Positions 36,641 through 47,705 of a DNA stretch of 64,000 nucleotides are shown here, one piece after another; positions within the stretch are counted from its first letter, which is position 1, and each line of letters opens with the position of its first letter. Under the pieces are notes generated by a model. The model saw only the letters and a program-made list of their open reading frames with translations, made no database searches and was not told the DNA's origin. The stretch comes from Heterocephalus glaber (Eukaryota > Chordata > Mammalia > Rodentia > Bathyergidae), in NCBI RefSeq assembly GCF_000247695.1, contig NW_004624742.1, positions 9,608,850 to 9,672,849 on the forward strand, read 5' to 3'. Position numbers and translations under genes: made by a program.

Positions 36641-37859
36641 CCTACTTTAAAAAATATATATATATAGCTTTTCTTCATATGACTATTCTACATTTATTTA
36701 TTTATGCATATCTCTAAGAGCTTTTAGGTAGTTTCTTCCCTCTATTCAAACAATCTTGAAATATATTCTATTATAACTATTTTTTTACTCTCTATATCTC
36801 TAAAGCTCTCTCTACATTGTGCACTTAAAAGTTGTATTATTTGACTACAAGGTATTTGCTTTTGAAAATTTCTGTGAATCCATAATTTAAATAAAAATTT
36901 AAAACTACTATAATTTTTGGAGATTTTTTTATTCTTTTTTTCAAACTTCTTGACTGTTAGGTCATTGGTTGTCTTCTCCATTTCTCCATGCTCTTTGGGA
37001 GAAGATTTCTTCTGCTCTATCTTCCAATTCATTTATTCTCTCTTTAACTGTGTCTTTTCACCCATCTCTTTAGATTTCTTCCAACTGATTACTTTATCTC
37101 CATTTAATTTTATTCTTTTTCATGTCTACATAGTTGTTTTTCCTTATTTCTTAACTTCACTATTATGAGTTATCAAGCATCTGTAATTTCCTGGGCATAT
37201 ACTTCTCTCTTTGTCATACATTATTGTTCATTGTGAATGGAGTTCTTCATAGTGTAAAATCATTTTTACCCAGGATTGGCCTGGATTGTGGTGGTCCATG
37301 TGGGGTACTTTGGCAATTGCCATGTAATCATACCTTACAGGTTTTTAATTATGTCTCTGCTCTATGAATTTCTACACCATTAGGCTCAAATTCCAGCCTA
37401 ATCCCTGAGTATGAACTTCCATCTGCCACAGATTACCATTTATATTTGTGGGCCCAAATGATCAACTAACTGTAGGCTTGAACCTAACCAGAAGGTAGAG
37501 ATTTTCAAATTCCTCTCCATGGAAGTCAGTTTGTTCCTGGTTTCCAACATTAGACTATGATCCCTGTTTAACCTGACCATTGCAGTTGCAACTATTAGCA
37601 CCATGTGGATATCAAAACCATACCTTCAAAGTTTTATTTCATAAGTCATTTGATTTTCAATTGCCACTAAGAGTTTTTTCACTTGTCTGGTATGTTGAGA
37701 TTTCTCTTTCTGCATTCAACTGCAGATATACATATATACATTAAAGAGAAAAATTATTTTACTCAGCTTTCTAAGCATGTGGAGAAAAAGGGTGTGTTTA
37801 CAATGTTTTTAACATCACTACTTTGTTCCAGATCCTACTTTATATTATCTTCTACCATG
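36641..37859. other. T-rich sequence, no gene seen
   Basis: 36900-37160 is strongly T-rich and may be an old inverted L1 fragment, but no diagnostic phrase could be fixed. Open frames on both strands reflect base composition. Confidence 0.4.
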
Positions 37860-37995
37860 TATTCCTGGGCTTACTTGAGACTTCTTTCCTCTTCTAAATC
37901 AGGAACTATAGCTCATCACATTTTGAATTCCTCATGACACCAATAATATTCCTTGGCTATTATTGTTGAATAAATGTTGAAAGAATAGATGACTG
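37860..37995 (+). mobile_element. L2 LINE 3' end
   Basis: AAATCAGGAACTATAGCTCA, a CTTGGCTATTATTG segment and TTGAATAAATGTTGAAAGAA match the end of L2. Confidence 0.6.
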
Positions 37996-39414
37996 GACAA
38001 ACATTTTTCTTTCCACACCCTTCATTTGATGGCTACCTCTATTTAGACAAATAATTTATGCAAGATTTATTATCTCTCCATGTCTGATATTCTGTTAATC
38101 AGCTTGTCTAGTATTAAAATGAATAGTGCTGAATAAAATACAACAAAACATTTAGTATTTAATTAATTCTACTCATTCTCAACTCTATACTATTGTTCAA
38201 ACTGGCCCCATACTTTCCACCTGACATCTGTCCAAAGAGAATTTTGCTTATCCACTAATGGTAGAAGGACATTACATTTCACAGTTAAAAAAGAATGAAC
38301 CTCTTGATTCACAGAAAGAACTATATGGAAAAATAAATGAGACATGGAAAGCAACAGAATGAAGAACTAATTGTTTCCTTTTAGTGATTGCAAAAATTAA
38401 TTTGAACAATTATGTGTTGGTGCTCTGTATTTTCAAAAGATTTTTTTTCACCATCTCAAATATTCTTTTTTTCAGAAATTATACTAAAAACAAACAGGAG
38501 AGTTTGGTTTTGACATGTTGCAGTTCTCGTCTTTTTTCAATCATTTTGTTAGTTACAATAATCCTTAGTTGGCTCAAGATTGCTGTGGCCTCTATAAGGG
38601 CTTCCTCACCTGACCCAGGTACCCTTCTTAGTCTCATCTGCCTTTCATCAAAGGTATTCTGTTCTCACATCTGACTCTCAGAGTTTTCTGGACAGGTTAG
38701 GCATCCTTCATTTCTATCCTAGTGCATTCACGCTGGAAAAAGCCGTGGTCTCCGTCTCTTTTGTCTGGCAAATACCCCAGTTTCAAAGCTGGATTCTAAT
38801 TGTATCTACTGGCACTTTCTGGGTAAAGTTAAATGTTTCTTAGAAAATCTCTCATTAACTTTTATTAAGACCTCTAATTTAACAACTATGATATGAAATA
38901 AACTAATTATAGTATAAAATAAATGTATGTCTCTTTCTTGAGTAGTAGCACAATAAATTTTTGAAAACAGACATTTTTAGGGCAATACCAGATACCTAGT
39001 AGATACCCAAAAACGTTGAATGAAACAAAACTGTTTTCAAGAAATTTTCTATACAAGGAGATTTTCTCCATGAATTCTGACTCTCTAATGGAGATTGAGT
39101 AGGGGGTTGAATTTGGGGAGAACTCAACATCCAACCCTCTCCATGTAGGAGGGCCACTTTGTTTCCATGACTGGCACTGTGATTGCCTGATGCCTGCAGA
39201 TGTTCTTTTCTGCCTTGGAGGAATACTGACTATCTGGCTCTTACCAGAATGAGCGTGTCATCTATCACACAGTTAATAATTATGCCAAGACAACAGATAT
39301 AAACTGGAGCTGTTCTGAGCAAACTGGGATGTATGACCACTCTATGGACTGCATAACCTAGTATTTTTGCCTGAGGTTTATAGCCTAGGGTTTTTCTAAC
39401 TGAAGGTCATAGTT
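37996..39414. other. Unique sequence, no gene seen
   Basis: No convincing repeat or exon; a possible L2-like tail near 38990-39030 (CCTAGTAGATACCC, GTTGAATGAA). Confidence 0.4.
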
Positions 39415-39600
39415 TTTAGTAATAATCACCACTTACTGTACACCCATCATAGAGTACACTATAATATACTTCTTCTTCTTGACAGATGAGGAAATCAAGG
39501 CTGATAAATTAAGTGATTTTTGCCAAGACCACCCAGTTATGAACTGGACTTGAACATGAGTCTGTCTGGCCACAAGATATCTATCCTTTTCTGCCATGTA
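39415..39600 (+). mobile_element. MIR SINE
   Basis: GACAGATGAGGAAATCAAGG, AGACCACCCAGTTATGAACT and GACTTGAACATGAGTCTGTC are collinear with MIR. A 136-codon open frame starts inside it at 39520 and is therefore not treated as a gene. Confidence 0.85.
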
Positions 39601-41184
39601 GTTCTTATTCTACACCACACCAAAGGGGCATATAAATTCCATTGCTGTAGGCAATTTTTACGATATAAAATCTTACTTAACATAAGTGAGGCATTTGTTA
39701 GGGCTTGGAAACATTTTGGGAGATTGAAGATTTTCTTTGATATGATAAAGTTTAACTTGAACAGTTTGGATTTTCATTTCTCACAATACTATTTTCTAGA
39801 GAGCATCTGTCTATTGCTTTCTCTTTATTACATCTTTACCCTCTTTATCCTTCTTTATCCACTATTTCTCTCACTATTAAAATTCTTTTGCATGACGGAG
39901 ATTCTACGAATCTCTTATTCAGAGAAATAAGCTTAGGTGTTGATTCAGCTCTTCAGTATGTTAATATATGGTGCTCAGAGCAACCTGACACTCTGTACCT
40001 GATGAACTCAGAGGTTTGGTGAATTGCAGTTGTTATGTTTCCCTAGATTGTTGTAAGGTTTAACACTTACAGACAAGGGTGCAGCCAGCTCCGGGGATAA
40101 GAGCAGCTTTTCTAGCAGTTAAAAAGCCTTGGGGGTTGGTTTAGAGTAATCCACCCTGTTAGCAGCCCTTACTACTTTAACAAGCAGGGCAGCCTTCAGT
40201 GCCAGAGTTGCCCACCTACAGGGAAAAGCTCAAGGGCTGACTCAGGGGCTACAAATTTCAGGTGCAATGTCTGAGATAAGAGACAATAAAAGTGGTAGGA
40301 ACCGTGAAAAATCTATTGTATGGGGTCGTGAATGGGGAGAGATTAACTCAGTAAGTTGTCAGCTCATTTTCTTACTGTGCTATCATGAGCTTTAACTAGG
40401 AAAAAAAAATCTGTTTGATCTCCTGTGTTGGAAATGTATTTCAAGGCCTGTATCTGTCACTGAAATCTACAAAGTGTGCTTCAGCTATAAATCTCTATCC
40501 TTGAATGTACACATGCAATTATCTCAGAGAGATCTGGCTTCCATAAAAATGACAATTGTCATTCCTGCTTTTGCTTTTCTTCATATAAATATGTTTATGT
40601 TTAAAAATTACTTCCAATTGACATGTAACAGAAAAGTATGCCATCACCATACTAAATGTCATAGCCTTAAATGTGTTTTACTAGTCAAGAAAAAAAAATC
40701 CTTTTACTTAAACTTTATTTTCTTCCAGTGGGCAACACTGAAAAGTCATCAGTAGAATTACTTTATAAATTAAATGTAATAAGATTCCATGGGTAAGAAA
40801 TAGTATGGATTTTTATCCTGACAGTGATGTCCTTTCTGATTATGAATGTAATGGTGGTTTGAGACTCTGGACCTTCCCTCCAAGTTGCCATGCTATTGTC
40901 CAAGAATTGTATAATCCTATCAATGCCAGAGTGGGTTTTCCAAATCACTCCAAGTTCTAACTTAATGGCTATGCTCTGTGTTTGGGAATTGGTGGTGCTT
41001 TTCAAATACAAGAGTCTATACTAAAAATACATGTTGCCAGTCTGGTAGAATTGACTAGTCCTGACAAACTCTCAAGAGCTTTCCATTTATGTAAGTCAGG
41101 TCATGATTTTAGGGGTGGGGCAGGAAATCTTCCTAGCATGCCCTGCAGCTCACTGTGGGTATTTAACAAACATTGGTAAGTGTA
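39601..41184. other. Unique sequence; 40000-40330 repeat-free and GC-richer
   Basis: No gene recognised. The sub-block 40000-40330 holds GATA-type motifs (GGGATAAGAG, GAGATAAGAGA) and no repeat, so it may be a regulatory element. Confidence 0.35.
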
Positions 41185-41450
41185 ACTAGTAATAATTACT
41201 ATGACAATAATAATAATAGTAACATAGATGGAAAGCTTATGAGTCCTGGACTCTATTCTCAGTGTTGCATGTGTATCACCTTATTGTTACTCATTAAAAC
41301 TCTATGAAATGGATATTAAAAACTAGAATTGTTTATTAAAAATTTTTCTTAAAAAACTAGAACTGTGCAGCCCAGTTAGGTTAAGTAACCAGCTCAAGGT
41401 GGAAGACCAAATATTTAAACAACTTTGGCCAAATCCAAAACCCATCTTCC
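41185..41450 (+). mobile_element. MIR SINE, diverged
   Basis: ATAATAATAGTAACATAGAT, TTGCATGTGTATCACCTTAT, AACTCTATGAAATGGATATT and GGTTAAGTAACCAGCTCAAG keep MIR order, with an extra AT-rich stretch in the middle. Confidence 0.65.
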
Positions 41451-41514
41451 CTGATGTGTATTGTTATACAGAATGGATGTTTTCACGTTTCTAGTTTCAC
41501 TAACTTCCCTGTTG

Positions 41515-41765
41515 ATGGTAATAGTAACAAGTACTGATTATTACTTTTTGAAGTTGTTCTATGTCAAGCTCATGAAATGTATTTGTCATACTTTTCTCAC
41601 TTTAACTTTTCACCAACTCAGAAATTATTATTACTCTGATGATTCTGATTAGGTAATTAATTAGCTGCCAGAGAAGTCAGAAACTAGCCCTGGGTAAGAC
41701 AACATATGGACTGTCAAACAGAGGGTCTGAATCTAAGTTTATCATATTCTAAAGGCCATACCTCT
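41515..41765 (+). mobile_element. MIR SINE, diverged
   Basis: TTGTTCTATGTCAAGCTCAT, CAGAAATTATTATTACTCTG and ATTAGCTGCCAGAGAAGTCA follow MIR order, in the same orientation as its neighbour. Confidence 0.55.
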
Positions 41766-42669
41766 TCCAAAACAAATACCTTACATGGTTAAACTATCCC
41801 TATGTGAATTTACCACATCCTATGAATATAATTTGTTCCTGTTTCTTATTTGCTGTGAAAATTGGCTTTATAAGAGCCAATCATCAATAAGAAAAGACCC
41901 TTAGATATCTACATCAACATGATTTAGGATAGATGGCTGACGTGTATTTTCAGAATTTTGCAGAGAAAACGAACCAATATATGTTTTATTTTAAGGCTTT
42001 TCTTCATGCTATTGTGGGGGTTAGGAAGTCTGAAAATTGTAGTACAGGGCAGACTACAAGCTGAAAACTTGGATGGAGTTGACATTACAATCTTGAGGCA
42101 TAGACAATGGGATTGATTATAAAGACCTGATCTGGGAATCCACTGTGTCTCTCCAAACTGCATTCAAAAGAGATCATTAACAATACATATATATGATTTT
42201 CAAACTTTATGCAGTGCTTCTCTCAGAATTGAGCAAGAGAAGCTTCTGGCTAGGTTTTCCATACTTGGGTCCTTGGTGGTCACACCCCCCCAACCCCTCA
42301 TCAAGTTACAGTCTGTGATCTGTAGGGCTGCACGGTACAACAAGCCTACACATGCTGTCTTACTCTCTAGACCTTGGCCTGGGCACCTGAGACCTTGGAT
42401 TTCTCTGTAAAGAATAATGTGAATCTGAATAGTCTTTTCCCCAAGTTTTACCTTTCAAAAATGTACTCCAAGGTCATTTTGATCAGATTATGGTCAATGT
42501 TCCTAGTTGTTTGTAAATTATTGTTCAGAGAATCTATGTGACAGCCCTCTGTGGGGACAGAGATGAGATGGCAAGAAAAGATGGGCAGACTGAGCTGGGT
42601 ACCAATGATAGGATGGGCAGGAGCTGGTCTTCCTCATTCCAGAATTTTCCATCAAAAATTGAAGAATTA
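41766..42669. other. Unique sequence, no gene seen
   Basis: No recognised repeat or exon. Confidence 0.45.
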
Positions 42670-42757
42670 GGGGCCAGGAATTTAGCTCAGTGGTTTCGCT
42701 GCCTGATGTGCAAGCGCAAGGACCCGAGTTCGATCCCCGGTACCAAAAAAAAAAAAA
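42670..42757 (+). mobile_element. ID SINE, intact-looking
   Basis: GGGGCCAGGAATTTAGCTCA start, A-box TAGCTCAGTGG (42683-42693), B-box GAGTTCGATCC (42726-42736), GGTACC and a 13-A tail. Both pol III boxes look intact. The flanks AAAATTGAAGAAT and AAAATTTGAAGAAT are duplications differing by one base insertion. Its centre TGTGCAAGCGCAAGGACCC is shared with the copy at 30.86 kb. Probably the youngest ID here. Confidence 0.96.
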
Positions 42758-42767
42758 TTTGAAGAAT

Positions 42768-45139
42768 CCAAGAATTTTAGACTTAAACATAGTTTTGTCC
42801 ATCATTATGAAGACATATTAGATGAAATAGGAGGCTAGAATATGTCTAGGTGTTTAGCATTATTTGTAAGAATTTATTTTAAATGTGTAGACATATGGTT
42901 TCCATTTGTTCGCCATAATATTAAGTATGAAACTCTCTGTAGAGCCCCTTAAACATGTCTCTGTGTTACCTGAGAATATGAGGAGGCTAAGAACACAGAG
43001 TTTGGGCTTCCAAGTCTCATTTTCAATGAAGATGGAGATTTTAGGTATTTTTTGTGTCAGATTTTTGTGGGGATAACAGCCTTGCTGGTTTAAAAATAAA
43101 TGTTTAAAACCACAGGTAATTATGATATTATAAGTTGAAAAAGATTTAGAAGTCTTCTATTATCATTTCCTGATTCTTAGTAAAGAGGAAACCAAGAGTC
43201 CTGGAAGATGGAGCTCTAGAGTCCTTGTCTAGTGGTTGTGGTTGTGATCAGTCCTTGTCATCTTGGTTATGGTTAGGGTTTATCTTTGCCATGCTTCTCA
43301 AAGAAGCATTCTGAAGTGGGAGTGTGGAACACATGTTCATTGAGACATCCGGCACCTTTTTCCAAGCACCTCCTTGTGCCTACAGCAATAGCTCCATTAT
43401 CTTGAATTCTCTCCTTTTACGCTAATCCATATGGACACTTGGGCACAAGAAAGTACAATCATTTAATGGGAATATCAATTATGGTGGTGTTTATAAGGGC
43501 AATGGCATTTTTATTCTTTTTTAAAATTACAAAATTTTAAATGGTGAGCAATCTAGGGAGGTATTTTGTGTGTATACAGGAGTTAGTATGGGTAGGGTTT
43601 TAAGATTTTTCATATTACCCAATATATGCATACATCCAGTTCCTTCTGAAGTTATTAATAATGTGGGTTACCTAGAAAGAAGTCAGAGTTTCTCACTTTT
43701 TTCCTACCCCTTCAATTTTGCAGATAGATTCTAACAGCAATAACCCCACTTACCAATTTGCTTAGATTTGCATCCCTCTACAAATGAAACCATGGGATCT
43801 CACTGGAAGATTTAAGGGAGGCTAGAAAAGATCCAGTAGAAAGTGGTAGTGGAATCTTCAGCCTACTGTTTGGGAGATCAGCTGTATGGAGTCTGACCTT
43901 CCTGGAAAGAGCACAGTTTGACAATCATTGCTATTCTTACTCTTCTACCAGGCCATCACTCCTTTTGGGCTTGATGCCAACCCCTGTTTCCCAATCTTTC
44001 TTCCCTTCTGCCTTTTCTCATATTCAGCTTTCTTCACTGTCCCACTACAGCTCTCCACACATGGTAGAATCTCCCTTTCTGTAGGGCTCTAGGGTGCTAT
44101 TTCTTACTATGCCCTCACCATCGTGCTTTTCTCATTCTACATTCAATGGTGCAGTTTTATTCCTGCAGTGTAGTGAATGAGCTAGCATGGGAGTGATTCT
44201 AGCATTGTCTAGAGCTTCCCTTTCTATATAACTATGGTTCCAAGTTCCCTAGCCTGAGGTGTTTGGAAATAGAGCCCTCAGTGGGTGACTTTTTATAATC
44301 TGGGCAGAAGGCAGCTCCATCTTTGGCTCTAGGAAACCTTCAGCATGGGTCCTAGAACAGTGGAAGTACAATGCACAGAAGAGGCTGCTGCAAACACTAC
44401 ATGTAGAAAAAAACCAGATACCAGTTAACCACATTCAGGACATTGTTTTCTAATATGCATGTCAATATAAGTAGACAAATAGGGTGTAATCAGATATATT
44501 AGAAAAATCTGTTGATAAAGATAATATGTATGGATTGTAGAAACAAACAACATGGGAAGAAAACTAGTCAGGCATAATTTTGGTATGTAAGAGAAATAAC
44601 CATTAGATCAACTACAATGTACTATTTGATTTTTATACCTTACTTCACTGCTAAAATAATTATGTGTTTTCTTATGCATAGTTTATATCAAAAAATTTAT
44701 ACGTTTAATTTGATTATATACTATGCTTTCTTGGTTGATGCTCTATTTTCAGAATACATTGGAAAAATTCTTTAATGTAGTATAATTAATTGCCCTTGAC
44801 TTTCAAAAAACCATTAAAAAACCCTGAATACATATCCAAAGTTTAGTGGTAATACAGTATATCCTCAAAAAAACTATATATGCAATTTATATACACATTT
44901 AGAAAGCTCAATGATATTTTCTACATATATCAAATATATATAATATGAATAGTATATTAAAATAATGGATTCTTCACGAAATAGTGAACAAGTTTGCTCT
45001 CTGAATTTGAAGTCGTTTTCAAGAATAGCTAGAGAACCATAAAGACTGGTAAATGATTATATTTTCCCACCATATTCAAAGTAAAAAACAATACTCTTCT
45101 TCTTAATCAACTGGTTTACTAGAGAGAGTGTAAGAACCA
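42768..45139. other. Unique sequence, no gene seen
   Basis: No exon or clear repeat. Pyrimidine-rich near 43940-44160. A 61-codon minus-strand frame near 44300 has no features. Confidence 0.4.
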
Positions 45140-45290
45140 CGATTAACTGCATAGACTCTCGTGTCCTAATGTCTGGATTCAAATATCAGAACTATTAGCC
45201 TTTCTGTGACTCAGTCCACACAACTGTAAAATGAAAATAATAACAGAACCTACACCATCAGTTTGTTTGTTGTAAAGACTAAACTTTTTA
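45140..45290 (-). mobile_element. MIR SINE, inverted
   Basis: TGGATTCAAATATCAGAACT, GTGACTCAGTCCACACAACT and GTAAAATGAAAATAATAACA match the inverted MIR. Confidence 0.8.
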
Positions 45291-45576
45291 CATATTTTGT
45301 TTACTAACCCAATATTTTCAAATTTCTCCAAATAAGATGGTAAGTTTAGGAACTTAGTAGTAAGAAAGCTGTTTGATAGTTCTGTCAAGGGAATGTCACA
45401 GCATATTTATGCTGAATTATAAACTGAGATCAGTAGAAACCCACAAAAAGATTATGTAACTTTAACTGAAGGATCCAAAATTCAAGACTCCATAGCTGTC
45501 TATTTACCCCAGTGAGCTCTAAGATAAAGTACAAAGTTATTATAAATGTTGTTTTTTAAGGACTCAGCTGCTATTA

Positions 45577-45738
45577 TGTCTTACTTCATTTTGTGCTTCC
45601 CTAAACTGGAGAATTTATAATGAACATAAATTTATTTAGTTCATGGTTCTGGAGTCTGGGATGTCCAAGATCAAGGGGTCACATCTGGCAAGAGCCTTCT
45701 TACTGTGTCATTCTATTGTGGAAGACAGAAGGATGAAA

Positions 45739-45777
<39 letters not shown>

Positions 45778-45970
45778 TCAAACTCACTCTTCTATTAGGA
45801 ATCTACTCCCCTATTAACTAACCTGCTCCTGTGGTAACAGCACGAATGCATCAACAGGGAAGGGTCCTCATGACCCAGTCATCTCCTGAAAGTCTCATCT
45901 CTCAACATGGTTGCACTGGGAACTAAATTTTCAATGCATGAACTCTGAAAGACACATTCAAACCATAGCA
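45577..45970 (-). mobile_element. Solo LTR, MaLR (MST/MLT type), inverted
   Basis: Starts TGTCTTACTTC and ends AACCATAGCA, the TG...CA ends of an LTR. Inside are GAGAATTTATAATGAACATA, TTTAGTTCATGGTTCTGGAG and the closing GACACATTCAAACCATAGCA, as in the inverted MST/MLT consensus. The flanks TATTA and GATTA agree at four of five bases. No internal proviral sequence. A young-looking AG microsatellite has grown inside it. Confidence 0.78.
45741..45775. repeat. (AG)17 microsatellite
   Basis: Uninterrupted AG run inside the MaLR LTR. Confidence 0.97.
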
Positions 45971-45975
45971 GATTA

Positions 45976-46374
45976 TTAACAATTATATTCATTTGTATTA
46001 AAGCATTGTATTTCTTTAAATTACATGAGATACATCATATTTATAAATTTAATGAGTGATAAAATACCAAAAGGTTGTTAGTTAAAAGTGGTGCATATGA
46101 TTGTTTGTATACACATAAGTTACACACATGCACATGCACGGTTGGAAGCAGGCACTGAAATCAGTCTATTTAGGAAACCTTTCCATTTATACAGGAGACA
46201 ACAGCCTAAGCACCATCATTCACCTGGAGACAGGTATCCAAGTTGTAGATGTGGTATCTGAAAGGAAATAAACAGCCTTACACATGCAAGCCTTGCAAAC
46301 AAAACCTCAAAGTGATGGCTGTTGTCACTTGTTCAGGAACTTGAACAAAACTCTTTCACTGAACTGAATTAAAT
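45976..46374. other. AT-rich sequence, no gene seen
   Basis: Nothing recognised. Confidence 0.45.
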
Positions 46375-46500
46375 GGGAAAGAACACCAAGGTTTTAGATT
46401 CAAAGCCCACCTCTGCTTCTGAGCAACTCTGTAGCCTGGGACCACCTTCCTGTGCCTCAGTGCCCTCACAGGAACATTTGACCTGATAATTTACAAGTTA
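46375..46500 (-). mobile_element. MIR SINE, inverted
   Basis: TTAGATTCAAAGCCCACCTC and CCTGTGCCTCAGTGCCCTCA match the inverted MIR. Confidence 0.8.
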
Positions 46501-47039
46501 TCTTCTCACCTTCAGAATATGTGACTTTAAATTCTGTACATGTGAAGAGTTTGAAGGAGGATGAAGATAAATCAACTTTGACAGGAAATCAAATTTGTAT
46601 GGCTCTAAAAGTATCAAAATAAAAATATAAAGTCCAGATAAAATTTTTTAAAAATTTGTAATTATGTAACATCTTTTCAGAGTGCTAGTTACTCCTGCCC
46701 AGTAATTTCTTGTTTTATATATACATTTTCGGCAATACGTGGAAAATATATGGAGTTTGCTAATCATAGGAAATTGTCATCTTTCATATAATGTTGACTG
46801 CTTCTCCTTAAAAAAAGCTTTGGTGTAAAAAGAATATTAACCCTTTTCTTCTCATTGTTGCCATACTACAAATCTAAATATATCTCAAACAGAGAAGCAA
46901 AATTTTAAAACTTTGGTTATCTTTAAATCTAATTTTTGCTTAACACTGCTGGGATTGTTATGTTTTTAGAATTCAGACAAGACACTGGAATTTCACGTTC
47001 AAAAATGTTTTATGGCCTCTTGATTAAAAAAAGAAATTG
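46501..47039. other. AT-rich sequence, no gene seen
   Basis: Nothing recognised. Confidence 0.45.
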
Positions 47040-47225
47040 AAAAAATAATGTATCTTAGAAACTATGAAAAGGACTTTATAGACATTGCTTTATTTAGCCG
47101 TCACAATAACCCACTGCAGAGGTACTATAAAGCACAATTTACAGATGAGGAAAATTAGCTGTAGAAATTTTACTCACTTACTTTATAAGAGTAAGACTTG
47201 AAATACAAAACCTTTTACAGTTTGT
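47040..47225 (+). mobile_element. MIR SINE
   Basis: GGACTTTATAGACATTGCTT, CACAATAACCCACTGCAGAG and ATTTACAGATGAGGAAAATT keep MIR order. Confidence 0.82.
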
Positions 47226-47439
47226 CTCTAAATTTTATCCAGTGTCTTTAAATTGATCCCATTGATGAAGATGTGTATGTTTATTTCCAAATACGTTGCA
47301 ATAATTTAAATATTTGTCATGGTACAAGAATACTGATGGATTTAGTTCTTCTGTATAATATATGTATTATTTCTAGCTATTGAGCTTTTGAATCTAATAA
47401 GGGAATAGCATTCTCTAATCAATGATCATATCTGAAAGT

Positions 47440-47529
47440 ATTTCAATCAACAAATGCCTAAATACATTTACTATGTGCCAAGCACTAAACCCTTTATAGT
47501 CATCAACTGAACTAATTTTCATCCTAATA

Positions 47530-47560
<31 letters not shown>

Positions 47561-47705
47561 GCTACTATTTCGAATTTTACAGATAAGAATATCAAAGCAC
47601 AGAAAAGTCAAGATTAGTGGCCTATATTATATAGCTAGTCAATGGCTGAAACGAAACTCAAGTAATCTGGGTCCAGAGTCCGGGATTTTAACTAATACAT
47701 TCCAC
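47440..47705 (+). mobile_element. MIR SINE with internal microsatellite
   Basis: TACTATGTGCCAAGCACTAA, a repeat interruption, then TTTACAGATAAGAATATCAA, TATATAGCTAGTCAATGGCT and a final GGGTCCAGAGTCCGGGATTT. Nearly complete MIR. Confidence 0.87.
47527..47560. repeat. (AAAT)n microsatellite
   Basis: About eight tetranucleotide units, inside the MIR. Confidence 0.95.

Noticed and set aside
39520..39930. 136-codon open frame
   Set aside because: It begins inside a MIR SINE, continues into AT-rich DNA and has no recognisable domain.
42538..42805. Frames of 74 and 95 codons on opposite strands
   Set aside because: Both run through the ID SINE and are not conserved coding sequence.
43265..43285. 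GGTTAGGGTT telomere-like string
   Set aside because: A single unit and a half, not an interstitial telomere array.
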